17,671 nt of DNA from JBJXFE01 sp046153875 (GCA_046153875.1 JBJXFE010000029.1:1-17671), one strand, 5' to 3'; counted from the first letter of the stretch, positions 10,472 through 17,595 are shown. Notes: a model not told the origin generated them from the sequence alone. Made by a program: numbers and translations.

Positions 10472-11152
10472 CTACTTCTTGGCGGACTTGTCCGCGCTGA
10501 GGACGACCACGTAGCGCGAGTCGCCCACGAGGCGCGTGACCACGAGCCGCTCGCCGACGCCGAGCCTGGTGCGGGTGGCGGCCCGGGCCCGCTCGCCCGA
10601 CGGGAGGCCGGCGTCGTGCAGCACCGTGGCGACGCGCCCCACCACGCGCTCGGCCTTGAACTTCGCGTCGAGCTCGATCACGCCGTCGGCGGTCCAGGCC
10701 GCTTCGAGGGCCAGGGAGAGCTCCTCGCGCGCCGGCTCGCCCGCGGGCGCCGCGGCGGGGCGGCTCGTGATCACGACCTGCGCGGGCTGACGCGGCAGGA
10801 CTGCGATGCGCGGCGCCGAGAGCGCCGTGATCCGCCCGGAATCCCGTAACGCACGGATTTTTCCCTCGAACTCCGCCCGCTCGCCGGCGGCGACGACTCT
10901 CGGCTTCCCTGTTTCGGCGGACCCGAGGGCCGCGGAGACTTCGTCGTCGGGCGACATGGCGAAAGGGATGTCGTAGACATCAGCGGTGATGGCGATGGGC
11001 TCGCCCAAGTCGGAGGCGCCGATAGCGCGGCGTGGCGACGCGCCCGCGGAAGAGGGGCCGGTGCCGAGCCGCCACGCGAGGATCGCGCCCGCGACGATGA
11101 CGGCGCCGGCCAGGATGATCAACAGCGGTTTGGCGGCGCGTCCCAGCCTCAT
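10472..11152 (-). CDS. Membrane-anchored protein with partial secretin-like pattern
   Basis: A 226-residue protein. The N-terminus has one hydrophobic helix (about 8-28, positive before it), so it is probably membrane-anchored or exported. Residues 93-129 (AEFEGKIRALRDSGRITALSAPRIAVLPRQPAQVVI) resemble the secretin-domain run that in GspD/PilQ reads roughly L-x-D-G-x-x-x-V-L-S-x-P-R-I-x-x-L-x-x-x-x-A. Residues 144-208 (ELSLALEAAWTADGVIELD, then ATRTRLGVGERLVVTRL) resemble the following strands and the terminal T-x-V-x-V-x-D-G-x-x-x-V-x-G-G segment. The resemblance is by eye, and the protein is far shorter than a pore-forming secretin. ATG 11152 is used because it opens the hydrophobic helix; the frame further upstream is a shadow. 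TACACT lies six bases upstream. It ends 25 bases before pheS. Confidence 0.7.
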   Translation of the reverse strand: MRLGRAAKPLLIILAGAVIVAGAILAWRLGTGPSSAGASPRRAIGASDLGEPIAITADVYDIPFAMSPDDEVSAALGSAETGKPRVVAAGERAEFEGKIRALRDSGRITALSAPRIAVLPRQPAQVVITSRPAAAPAGEPAREELSLALEAAWTADGVIELDAKFKAERVVGRVATVLHDAGLPSGERARAATRTRLGVGERLVVTRLVGDSRYVVVLSADKSAKK

Positions 11153-11158
11153 GCGTGG

Positions 11159-11164
11159 AGTGTA
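11159..11164 (-). promoter_or_regulatory. Candidate -10 box directly before the secretin-like gene
   Basis: TACACT on the minus strand, six bases before ATG 11152. The same ATACACTCC string precedes pheS. The arrangement fits a leaderless mRNA; no Shine-Dalgarno is seen. Confidence 0.4.
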
Positions 11165-11185
11165 TCGACACAACGCACGCGCACC

Positions 11186-11213
11186 AAAAACCCCCGGGAC
11201 GGCCCGGGGGTTT
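11186..11213 (-). terminator. Intrinsic terminator of the ribosomal protein operon
   Basis: AAACCCCCGGG (11188-11198) and CCCGGGGGTTT (11203-11213) pair fully over a four-base loop. On the minus strand it ends in five T (complement of A 11186-11190). It lies 57 bases past the rplQ stop and closes the spc-alpha gene cluster. Confidence 0.9.
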
Positions 11214-11270
11214 GTGAGGGTTGAGCGATGAGCACGCGGGCGCCGGGCGGAGGACTCTCGGACCTGCGCG

Positions 11271-11912
11271 TCAGGCGGGCGTCTTGTCGGGCGGCTTGGC
11301 GTCGCCCTTGTCCTTGCGGAGCTTCGCGGCGTACGCGGTGCGGCTGTCGGCGCGGCGGCGGCGGGTGCTGGGCTTTCCGCCGATCTCCGGGCCTTCCTCC
11401 GCTCCCACGAACTGGAGCACGCACAGCTCTCCGCCGTCGCCCAGCCGGCGGCGGCCGAGCTTGATGATGCGGGTGTACCCACCGGGCCGATCGCGGAAGC
11501 GCGGGGCGACGTGGTCGAAGATGTGCTTGACGAGCTTGGGGGCCTTGCGCAGCTCGCCGTAGCGGTTGCGCTCGACCGCGGAGCTCTCGGGCACGTCGAA
11601 GTACGCCGCGGCCTGCTCGCGCAGCTTCGCCACGTGCTCCTTCTCGGGGTCGCCCGCGTTCTTGGGCAGAAAGAGCCACGAGAACCCGAGGCGGTCCCCG
11701 CCCATCTTGGAAATCACCAAGCGGCGCGCGTGGAGATCGCCGCGCTTCGCCAGCGTGACGATCTTCTCGACGAGGGGCTGCACGGCCTTCGCCCGGGGGA
11801 TGGTGGTGACGATCTGCCCGTGCTCGAAGAGTCCCGAGGCCAGGTGGCGCAGTGTCGAGGCGCGGTGCGAGGCGGTGCGTCCCAGTCGGTATCCGGCCCG
11901 TCGGTGTCTCAT
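11271..11912 (-). CDS. rplQ: 50S ribosomal protein L17 (enlarged)
   Basis: A 213-residue bL17, a large-subunit protein near the peptide exit tunnel. The N-terminal core is canonical: MRHRRAGYRLGRTASHRAS (1-19), then IVTTIPRAKAVQPLVEKIVTLAKRGDLHARR (34-64). The C-terminal core resumes at PKLVKHIFDHVAPRFRDRPGGYTRI (125-149). Between them, residues about 71-122 (GGDRLGFSWLFLPKNAGDPEKEH and on) form an insertion of about 50 residues absent from E. coli L17 (127 residues). A 40-residue basic tail (about 172-213) is also extra. It is the last gene of the operon, 42 bases after rpoA, and has GGAG upstream of ATG 11912. The identity is certain; the insertion probably makes a surface extension on the ribosome. 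Confidence 0.95.
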   Translation of the reverse strand: MRHRRAGYRLGRTASHRASTLRHLASGLFEHGQIVTTIPRAKAVQPLVEKIVTLAKRGDLHARRLVISKMGGDRLGFSWLFLPKNAGDPEKEHVAKLREQAAAYFDVPESSAVERNRYGELRKAPKLVKHIFDHVAPRFRDRPGGYTRIIKLGRRRLGDGGELCVLQFVGAEEGPEIGGKPSTRRRRADSRTAYAAKLRKDKGDAKPPDKTPA

Positions 11913-11954
11913 GGTCAGAACTCCGTCATCGAACGAGGCCCGCGAGGGGCCGAA

Positions 11955-12971
11955 TCAGGCCGGGGTCGCCGGCGGCTGAACCGTGTACCCCTCCGGCAGG
12001 TCCATCCCCAGGTCCAGGCCCATGTCGAGCAGCTTGCGCTTGACCTCGCGGAGCGAGGTGCGCCCGAAGGAGCGGAGCTTGAGCAGGTCCGCCTCGGCCT
12101 GCGTCACGAGCTGGCCGACGGTGTCGATGCGGGCCGACTCGAGGCAGTTGCTGGCGCGGACGGAGAGATCCAGCTCCGAAATCCCCATATTCAGCTTGCG
12201 GATGAGCTCCTCGTCCACGCTGGCGGCGGCGGCGGCGACGTCGCTCACACGGTCCGCGCCCATGTCGAAGTACTGGACGAAGGGGTTGAGGTGCTTGCGG
12301 AGGATCTTGGCGGCCTCGACCAGCGCCATCTCGGGCGTGACCGTTCCGTTGGTCCAGACCTCGATGGTGAGCTTGTCGTAGTTGGTGCGCTGGCCGACGC
12401 GCGTGTCCTCGACCTTGTAGCGCACGCGCTGCACGGGCGAGTAGATCGAGTCGACCGGGATCAGCCCGATCTCCTGCTCGTCCTTGTCCTGGAACTGGTC
12501 GATGCCGGGGACGTACCCGCGTCCCTTGGCGACGCGCAGCTCCATCTCGAACTCGACCTTGTCCGTGAGCGTGGCGATGACCAGGTCCTTGTTGAGGATG
12601 GTCACGGCCGGGTCGGCCTCGATGAGGTCGGCCGTCACCTCGCCCGGGCCCATCGCCGCGAGCCGCATGGTTTTCGGTTCGTCGCCCTCGAGCTTCACCA
12701 CGAGGTTTTTGACGTTGAGGATGACGTCCGTCGCGTCCTCCATCACGCCGGGAATGGACGTGAACTCGTGCTGCGCGCCCTTGAGCTTGATGGCCGTCAC
12801 CGACGCCCCCTCCAGGGAGGAGAGCAGCACGCGGCGCAGTCCGTTGCCGATGGTGGTGCCGAAGCCTCGCTCAAACGGCTCGACCGTGAACTTTCCGTAG
12901 ACGTCGCTGCGGAATCGCGGGTCGGCGGCGACGCGCGACGGCAGCTCCAGCCCTCGCCAGCGGATCCTCAT
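11955..12971 (-). CDS. rpoA: DNA-directed RNA polymerase subunit alpha
   Basis: A 338-residue alpha subunit, the assembly scaffold of RNA polymerase and contact for activators and UP elements. The alpha-NTD (about 1-240) shows YGKFTVEPFERGFGTTIGNGLRRVLLSSLEG (25-55), the conserved dimerisation and beta-contact stretch. The alpha-CTD (about 267-327) shows LDLSVRASNCLESARIDTVGQL and LRSFGRTSLREVKRKL. Length is close to the usual 330. ATG 12971 is preceded by a weak AGGA. It lies between rpsK and rplQ as in most bacteria, but rpsD, normally upstream of it, is missing. The 124-base gap to rpsK contains a GC hairpin (13032-13054). Confidence 0.98.
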   Translation of the reverse strand: MRIRWRGLELPSRVAADPRFRSDVYGKFTVEPFERGFGTTIGNGLRRVLLSSLEGASVTAIKLKGAQHEFTSIPGVMEDATDVILNVKNLVVKLEGDEPKTMRLAAMGPGEVTADLIEADPAVTILNKDLVIATLTDKVEFEMELRVAKGRGYVPGIDQFQDKDEQEIGLIPVDSIYSPVQRVRYKVEDTRVGQRTNYDKLTIEVWTNGTVTPEMALVEAAKILRKHLNPFVQYFDMGADRVSDVAAAAASVDEELIRKLNMGISELDLSVRASNCLESARIDTVGQLVTQAEADLLKLRSFGRTSLREVKRKLLDMGLDLGMDLPEGYTVQPPATPA

Positions 12972-13031
12972 GTCCTGGCCCCGTGCTCAGCAGTGCCTTC
13001 CGAACTCTTTCCGCCGCCGGTTCTCGGGATG

Positions 13032-13054
13032 CCGGGCCCTGCTGATCGGCCCGG
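13032..13054 (-). promoter_or_regulatory. GC-rich stem-loop in the rpsK-rpoA gap
   Basis: CCGGGCC (13032-13038) pairs perfectly with GGCCCGG (13048-13054) around a nine-base loop. On the minus strand no T-tract follows, so it is not a standard terminator. It occupies the place where rpsD is normally found and could modulate or process the transcript before rpoA. Confidence 0.5.
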
Positions 13055-13095
13055 CCCCCTTCTGTCCGACGCGGTTGTCGTCGATTCGTGTACGT

Positions 13096-13470
13096 TCAGA
13101 CGCGGCGCCGCTTGGGCGGTCTGCACCCGTTGTGCGGGACGGGCGTGCGGTCCTCGACGGCGGTCACACGCATCCCGGTGCTCACCACGCCGTTGACGGC
13201 GGACTCGCGCCCCGCGCCGGAGCCTTTGATCCGCACCTCGACCTCGGACATGCCGAGCTTGCGCGCCTTCTGGGCGGCGCTCTCGCCGGCGCGGGTGGCG
13301 GCGAAGGGCGTGCTCTTGCGCGCGCCCTTGAAGCCGATGGTGCCGGCCGAGTCCCACGCCAGCGTCTCGCCGTTCATGTCCGTGATCGTGACGATGGTGT
13401 TGTTCTGGGTCGCCTTGACGTTGGCGATGCCCTTGACCACGTTCTTGCGGATCTTGCCCTTCTTCGACAT
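13096..13470 (-). CDS. rpsK: 30S ribosomal protein S11
   Basis: A 124-residue uS11, part of the 30S platform near the mRNA exit. Canonical elements: GIANVKATQNNTIVTITDMNG (14-34), WDSAGTIGFKGARKSTPFAA (39-58), the EVRIKGSGAGRESAV run (77-91) and the C-terminal PVPHNGCRPPKRRRV (110-124). Length matches the family. The GCGAGGCGAGGC stretch just before ATG 13470 gives a plausible Shine-Dalgarno. It follows rpsM after 27 bases, as in the alpha operon. Confidence 0.98.
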   Translation of the reverse strand: MSKKGKIRKNVVKGIANVKATQNNTIVTITDMNGETLAWDSAGTIGFKGARKSTPFAATRAGESAAQKARKLGMSEVEVRIKGSGAGRESAVNGVVSTGMRVTAVEDRTPVPHNGCRPPKRRRV

Positions 13471-13497
13471 GCCTCGCCTCGCTCGCCGTCCGGCGTG

Positions 13498-13881
13498 TTA
13501 CGCCTTGGCCTTCACGCCCTTCTTGCCCGCGACCGTCTTCTTCTTGCCCTTGCGCGTCCGCGCGTTGGACTTGGTCCGCTGCCCGCGCACGGGGAGGCCC
13601 CGGCGGTGGCGGTCGCCCCGGTACGACCGGATGTCCTTGAGCCGCTGGATGTTCTGCTGGGTCTGGCGGCGCAGCGCGCCCTCGACGAGGTAGGTCCCGT
13701 CGATGATCGAGTTGATCTGAGCCAGCTGCGCCTCTTCGACCGCGTTCGCCCGCACGTTCGGGTCGATCTTCGCCTCGGCCAGGATGTCCGCGGCGGCCTT
13801 GGGGCCGATCCCGTGGATGTACTGGAGCGCGAAGAGGATCTTCTTCTTGTCCGGCACGTCGATGCCCGCGATACGTGGCAC
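13498..13881 (-). CDS. rpsM: 30S ribosomal protein S13
   Basis: A 127-residue uS13, in the 30S head contacting the P-site tRNA and the bridge to the 50S. Sequence: MPRIAGIDVPDKKKILFALQ with the YIHGIGPKAA helix-hairpin (21-30), the RRQTQQNIQRLKDIRSYRGDRHRRGLPVRGQRT region (71-103) and a Lys-rich tail. The start is GTG at 13881, chosen because PRIAGIDVP directly follows in all S13 proteins and a GGGAG site lies seven bases upstream; the frame continues open upstream without meaning. Preceded by rpmJ with an 83-base gap holding a GC hairpin (13941-13958). Confidence 0.97.
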   Translation of the reverse strand: MPRIAGIDVPDKKKILFALQYIHGIGPKAAADILAEAKIDPNVRANAVEEAQLAQINSIIDGTYLVEGALRRQTQQNIQRLKDIRSYRGDRHRRGLPVRGQRTKSNARTRKGKKKTVAGKKGVKAKA

Positions 13882-13940
13882 GTGGATGCTCCCGCTCGAA
13901 CGCGCCCGCCACCGAACCGGCCGCGGCGGCGCCGGATCAC

Positions 13941-13958
13941 GCCCGCGGCGACGCGGGC
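13941..13958 (-). repeat. GC hairpin between rpmJ and rpsM
   Basis: GCCCGCG (13941-13947) and CGCGGGC (13952-13958) pair over a four-base loop, seven bases past the rpmJ stop. No T-tract follows, so readthrough into rpsM is expected; an RNA processing or stability role is possible. Confidence 0.4.
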
Positions 13959-13964
13959 CCGCGA

Positions 13965-14081
13965 TCAGCCCTGGACCTGCTTGTGCTTCGGGTTGGCCTT
14001 GCAGATGACGCGCAAGCGCCCCTTGCGCTTGACGATCTGGCACGCCCCGCACACCCGCTTGACGCTCGCCTTGACCTTCAC
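13965..14081 (-). CDS. rpmJ: 50S ribosomal protein L36
   Basis: A 38-residue bL36, a zinc-ribbon protein of the large subunit. From GTG 14081 it reads M-K-V-K-A-S-V-K-R-V-C-G-A-C-Q-I-V-K and continues to the family ending PKHKQVQG. The zinc ligands C11, C14, C27 and H33 are all present, so this is the zinc-binding form rather than the zinc-free paralogue. The length of 38 is exactly the usual short form. GAGGG lies eight bases upstream of the GTG. It is short enough to be missed by ORF callers. It sits between infA and rpsM as in other bacteria. Confidence 0.96.
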   Translation of the reverse strand: MKVKASVKRVCGACQIVKRKGRLRVICKANPKHKQVQG

Positions 14082-14146
14082 GACCGAACCCTCGCGCAAC
14101 GCTCCAACCGTGCAGACCACCGCCGCCCGCGGCGACGGGGAAGGTG

Positions 14147-14152
14147 ATACTA
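14147..14152 (-). promoter_or_regulatory. Candidate internal -10 box upstream of rpmJ
   Basis: TAGTAT on the minus strand (4 of 6 to TATAAT) in the 138-base gap between infA and rpmJ, the widest gap in the ribosomal cluster. No good -35 is visible. It could supply an internal promoter for rpmJ-rpsM-rpsK-rpoA-rplQ. Confidence 0.3.
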
Positions 14153-14219
14153 GGCGTCTCCCGGCGTTCCGTCGCGGCCCCGCCCGTTCGGCCCGCCGGT
14201 CCGGGCACCCCGGAGCCCG

Positions 14220-14447
14220 TCAATGCCGGTAGGTAATCCGCGCCCGGGTCAGATCGTACGGGCTCATTTCCACGGTCACGCGGTCGCCCGGCAGGATGCG
14301 GATGTAGTTCATCCGCATTTTCCCCGAGACATACGCCAGCACCTCGGTCTTCTGCTCGTTGGGCAGCTTGACCTTGAACATGGCGTTGGGCAACGACTCC
14401 GTCACCACCGCCTCGAACGTGAACTTCTCGTCCTGCTGCTTGGGCAT
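14220..14447 (-). CDS. infA: Translation initiation factor IF-1
   Basis: A 75-residue S1/OB-fold factor that binds the ribosomal A site during initiation. Family hallmarks: EAVVTESLPNAMFKVKLPN (12-30), VLAYVSGKMRMNYIRILPGDRVTVEMSPYDLTRARITYRH (36-75). Length is near the usual 72. The N-terminus MPKQQDEKF is slightly longer than in E. coli. No Shine-Dalgarno is seen before ATG 14447. It follows map by 43 bases, as in the common secY-adk-map-infA-rpmJ order but without adk. Confidence 0.98.
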   Translation of the reverse strand: MPKQQDEKFTFEAVVTESLPNAMFKVKLPNEQKTEVLAYVSGKMRMNYIRILPGDRVTVEMSPYDLTRARITYRH

Positions 14448-14490
14448 GTGAGGCCGCGCCGCGCTCCGTCCCGGTACCGCCGCCGTCGCG

Positions 14491-15297
14491 TCACGGCGCG
14501 GTGAGCACTACGGGACCGCCCCGCGTGACCGCGACCGTTCGCTCTTCGTGGCACGCGCGGGACCGGTCCCGCGCGAGCACCGTCCATCCGTCGTCCGTCC
14601 CGATCAGCTCGGGGTCGCTCGAACCGCCCCCGAGGCCCTCCGTGACGATGGGCTCGACCGCCAACACCATCCCGGGACGCAGGATGAAGTCTTGCCCGCT
14701 CGCCCACCCCCGTCCACTCCCCGGACCAAGAAAGCACGCTTCGGGCGGCTCGTGCAGCCGGCGACCGATCCCGTGCCCGGCGTACGCGCTGACGAGGCGC
14801 ACGCCCGCGGCACGGGCGGCCCGAGCGGCGGCCCGAGCCGCGACCGACCACGCGACGCCGGGGGTCATCGCGCCGATGGCCGCGTCCAGCGCCTCCCGCG
14901 CGGCCCGCACCAGCCCCGCCGTCGAAGCGTCGGGCGCAACACCGATGACCGTCGCGCGGGCCGCGTCGGCGCACCACCCGTCGAGCCGCAGGGCCGCGTC
15001 GATCGTGACCACGTCGCCCGCGCGCAGGATGCGCGCGCCCGGCACGCCGTGGACGACCTCTTCGTTCACGGTGATCGAGCAGCACGCGGGGAAGGGCGGC
15101 CCGTCGCCCCGCCGCCCGCCGAGCAGCACCGGCTCCGCGCCCGCATTCCGGATCGCCGCGCAGATCCGCGCATCGATCGCGCCCGTGGTCATCCCCGCGC
15201 GCGCTTCACGCACGGCGTCGTCCAGGATCGACCAGAGCTGCCGCCCGGATCGGCGGATGGCGTCGATGTCGCGCGGTGATTTGATCGGGATCGCCAC
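14491..15297 (-). CDS. map: Type I methionine aminopeptidase
   Basis: A 268-residue metalloprotease that removes the N-terminal Met from nascent proteins. The five metal ligands are visible: D100 (VVTIDAA), D111 (GWCADAA), H175 (YAGHGIG), E215 (LAVEPI) and E252 (CHEERT), plus the substrate His83 in VNEEVVHGVPG. The GIGRRLHEPP run at 176-185 is also typical. It starts at GTG 15297; MAIPIKSPRDIDAIRRSG follows, the usual opening. It follows secY after 19 bases and has no zinc-finger N-extension. The sequence is unusually Ala/Arg-rich in the middle helix (131-168), in line with local GC content. adk, usually between secY and map, is missing. Confidence 0.96.
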   Translation of the reverse strand: MAIPIKSPRDIDAIRRSGRQLWSILDDAVREARAGMTTGAIDARICAAIRNAGAEPVLLGGRRGDGPPFPACCSITVNEEVVHGVPGARILRAGDVVTIDAALRLDGWCADAARATVIGVAPDASTAGLVRAAREALDAAIGAMTPGVAWSVAARAAARAARAAGVRLVSAYAGHGIGRRLHEPPEACFLGPGSGRGWASGQDFILRPGMVLAVEPIVTEGLGGGSSDPELIGTDDGWTVLARDRSRACHEERTVAVTRGGPVVLTAP

Positions 15298-15316
15298 GGG
15301 ACGCCCCGCGCGCTCG

Positions 15317-16759
15317 TCACATGGAGCGCGGCCCGCGCATCCGCGGGCCCTTGCCGTCGTCCGTCCCGCCGAGGAACCCGGCGTAGTTGCGCATGAGCAG
15401 GTTGGCCTCGACGCGCTGGACGAAGTCGAGGGCGACCGAGACCACGATGAGCAGCCCCGTGCCGCCCAGGAACTGCGTGACGCTGAAGTCGATCCCCATC
15501 GCCTTGTGGACGACCATGGGCAGCACGGCGATGACGGCCAGGAACGCCGCGCCGACGTAGGTGATGCGCTCCATCACGGTCTCGAGGTACTCGGCCGTGC
15601 GCGGGCCGGGGCGGAGCCCGGGGATGAACGACCCGTGGTCGCGGAGTTGCTTGCTCATGTCCTCGGGGTTGAACTGTACCGTGATCCAGAAGTACGCGAA
15701 GAAATAGATGAGGACCAGCTCGAAGACGACGTACGGCAGCTCCCCCATCGAGAAGTTGTCGCCGAGCCACTGGGTGAGCGCGATCCACCAGCCCGCCGCG
15801 TTGTTGGTGCTGGCCTGCGATGCGAGCCCGCTGAAGATGACCGACGGGAAGATCATCAGCGACGAGGCGAAGATGATCGGCATCACGCCGCTGTGGTTGA
15901 CGCGCAGGGGGAGGAAGCTCTTCTGCCCGCCGTAGACCCGGCGCCCGCGCGTGTGCTTGGCCTGCTGGATCGGGATGCGCCGCTGCGCGACCGTCAGCAG
16001 GACCGACCCGGCGACCACCACGACGAACCCACCGACCAGCAGGACGATCCCCAGCCAGCCCATCGACGGGCTGAACTGCGAATCGGGCGGACCGAGGATC
16101 AGTTGGGTGAGCCAGAGCGTGCGGATCGGCGAGTTCTCGAGCACCCAGAGCAGGGCCTGGGGCATGCCGGTGAGGATGCCGGCCATGATGATCATGGAGA
16201 CGCCGTTGCCGATGCCGTAGCGGTCGATCTGCTCGCCGAGCCACATCATGAACACGGTGCCGGCGGTGAGCGCGGTGACGCACATGATCCACCACGCGAC
16301 GTTGCCCGACCACTCCTGGTAGACGAGCCCGCTGCGGGTGATGTACGTCAGCCACATGAAGGCCTGGAAGATGCACAGGCCGACGGTGGCGTAGCGGGTC
16401 CACTCGTTGATCTTCTGCCGCCCGGTCGGGCCCTCTTCCTGGAGCTTCTTCAGGGCGGGCACGGCCGAGGCCATGAGCTGGAAGATGATGGACGCGGTGA
16501 TGTACGGCATGATCCCCAGGCCGAAGATCGTGGACTGCGAAAGGTTGCCGCCCGAGAAGATGGCGACGAAACTGGTGAGCTTGCCGACGGCGCTCTGGTC
16601 GCCCTGGGCTTGGCGGAAGAACTGGGCGAGCTCCTCCTGGTTCACGCCCGGGAGCGGGATCCAGAAGCCGACGCGGTAGACGATGAGCATCCCGAGCGTG
16701 AAGAGGACCTTCGTCCTCAGCTCGGGGATCTTGAAGACGTTCACCAGGGCTTGGATCAT
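15317..16759 (-). CDS. secY: Protein translocase subunit SecY
   Basis: The 480-residue pore subunit of the Sec translocon in the inner membrane, with ten hydrophobic segments. Signatures: GLGIMPYITASIIFQLM (80-96), EEGPTGRQKINEWTRYAT (108-125), GIGNGVSMIIMAG (182-194), RRIPIQQAK (260-268), LPLRVNHSGVMPIIFASSLM (283-302), ITVQFNPEDMSKQLR (359-373) and the terminal GGTGLLIVVSVALDFVQRVEANLLMRNYAGFL (432-463). Longer than E. coli SecY (443), mostly in the loop around 315-340 and a basic tail (GGTDDGKGPRMRGPRSM). Start ATG 16759 has no clear Shine-Dalgarno; a TACAGT box (16774-16769) lies nine bases upstream and may add an internal promoter. Cotranscribed with rplO upstream. Confidence 0.98.
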   Translation of the reverse strand: MIQALVNVFKIPELRTKVLFTLGMLIVYRVGFWIPLPGVNQEELAQFFRQAQGDQSAVGKLTSFVAIFSGGNLSQSTIFGLGIMPYITASIIFQLMASAVPALKKLQEEGPTGRQKINEWTRYATVGLCIFQAFMWLTYITRSGLVYQEWSGNVAWWIMCVTALTAGTVFMMWLGEQIDRYGIGNGVSMIIMAGILTGMPQALLWVLENSPIRTLWLTQLILGPPDSQFSPSMGWLGIVLLVGGFVVVVAGSVLLTVAQRRIPIQQAKHTRGRRVYGGQKSFLPLRVNHSGVMPIIFASSLMIFPSVIFSGLASQASTNNAAGWWIALTQWLGDNFSMGELPYVVFELVLIYFFAYFWITVQFNPEDMSKQLRDHGSFIPGLRPGPRTAEYLETVMERITYVGAAFLAVIAVLPMVVHKAMGIDFSVTQFLGGTGLLIVVSVALDFVQRVEANLLMRNYAGFLGGTDDGKGPRMRGPRSM

Positions 16760-16768
16760 CGCGGGTCC

Positions 16769-16774
16769 ACTGTA
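16769..16774 (-). promoter_or_regulatory. Candidate -10 box before secY
   Basis: TACAGT on the minus strand with nine bases between it and the secY ATG, in the 64-base gap after rplO. It is a 4-of-6 match; no -35 is convincing. It is listed because two other genes here show the same geometry. Confidence 0.2.
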
Positions 16775-16823
16775 GCGCGGGGCGCGCCGGGGGTATCTTC
16801 AACGCGCCCCGATCGCGCGGGAA

Positions 16824-17507
16824 TCAGCCCTCGGCCTTCTCGCCGCCCTTGGGCTTGCCGGACGGCTTCGCGTCGGGCTTGGCCTCGCCCTTTGCTTCGG
16901 GCGCGGCGGCCTTGTCGGCGGGCGCGGCGTCGGCCTTGGCCGCCGGCTTGGCGCGCCGCTTCCCACGCTCGAGCTTCTTCGTGAGGTTCTTGGGCTTCGG
17001 GTCGTCGCTGTTGCGGTCGATCCCGCGGACACGGTCGCGCCGCGAGCCGGTCTCGTGGACCTTCCCGCCCGCGCCCTCGATGAGCCGGCGCGCACCGGCC
17101 GAGACCCGCGCGGCCTTGACGTTCAGCTTGACCTTCACGCCGTCCTCGCCGACGGAGCCGAGCAGCTTCAACTCGCGGCTGTCGTCGCGGACGAGCCCGG
17201 CCTTGACGAGCGTGGCGGTGTTCACCTCGCCGCCGCGTGTGAAGTCCGGGTGCGCGAGCACCTCGCGGAGGTTGACGATCCAGAAAAGCGTGCGGAACTT
17301 GGCGTTGGTGAACCCGAACTTGGGCAGCCGGCGGAAATACGGCATCTGCCCGCCCTCGAAGGTGAAGCGGGTGGAGGTGCCGCTGCGGCTGCCCGCGCCC
17401 TTCTGGCCGCGGCCGGACCGCTTGCCGTGCCCGCTGCCGGGGCCCCGACCGAGCCGCTTGATCTTCTTGTAGCGCCCGGCGAGGGCGGTGACGTCGTGGA
17501 TCATCAT
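16824..17507 (-). CDS. rplO: 50S ribosomal protein L15 with long C-terminal tail
   Basis: A 227-residue uL15 of the large subunit. The N-terminal extension that threads into 23S rRNA is canonical: GRGPGSGHGKRSGRGQKGAGSRSG (20-43), then FEGGQMPYFRRLPKFGF (50-66). The globular domain (about 75-160) includes VNLREVLAHPDF, VKVKLNVKAARVSAGARRLIEGAGGKVH. From about 165 on, a 60-residue Lys/Ala/Pro/Gly-rich tail (KPAAKADAAPADKAAAPEAK and on) is extra; typical L15 is near 145 residues. Two consecutive ATG (17507 and 17504) are possible starts; the first is given. Followed by secY after 64 bases. rpmD, usually directly upstream, is absent. Confidence 0.95.
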   Translation of the reverse strand: MMIHDVTALAGRYKKIKRLGRGPGSGHGKRSGRGQKGAGSRSGTSTRFTFEGGQMPYFRRLPKFGFTNAKFRTLFWIVNLREVLAHPDFTRGGEVNTATLVKAGLVRDDSRELKLLGSVGEDGVKVKLNVKAARVSAGARRLIEGAGGKVHETGSRRDRVRGIDRNSDDPKPKNLTKKLERGKRRAKPAAKADAAPADKAAAPEAKGEAKPDAKPSGKPKGGEKAEG

Positions 17508-17595
17508 GGCTTGTTACTCGTCCGAACTCGTCTGAACCGTCTGAACTGGTCGGTTCGACCCGCGATGGATCGCCGCCCTGTACCCGAGTGGCGCA

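Noticed and set aside
11511..13196. 561-codon plus-strand frame opposite rplQ and rpoA
   Set aside because: Shadow of the conserved genes on the other strand; composition is biased and no family is recognisable.
14501..16984. 827-codon plus-strand open frame across map, secY and rplO
   Set aside because: It is antisense to three certain genes in very GC-rich DNA, where stop-free shadow frames are expected. The translation is Arg/Asp/His/Pro-rich with no domain.
17508..17595. rpmD (L30) in the gap before rplO
   Set aside because: The gap is 88 bases, too short for L30, and shows no L30-like reading frame.
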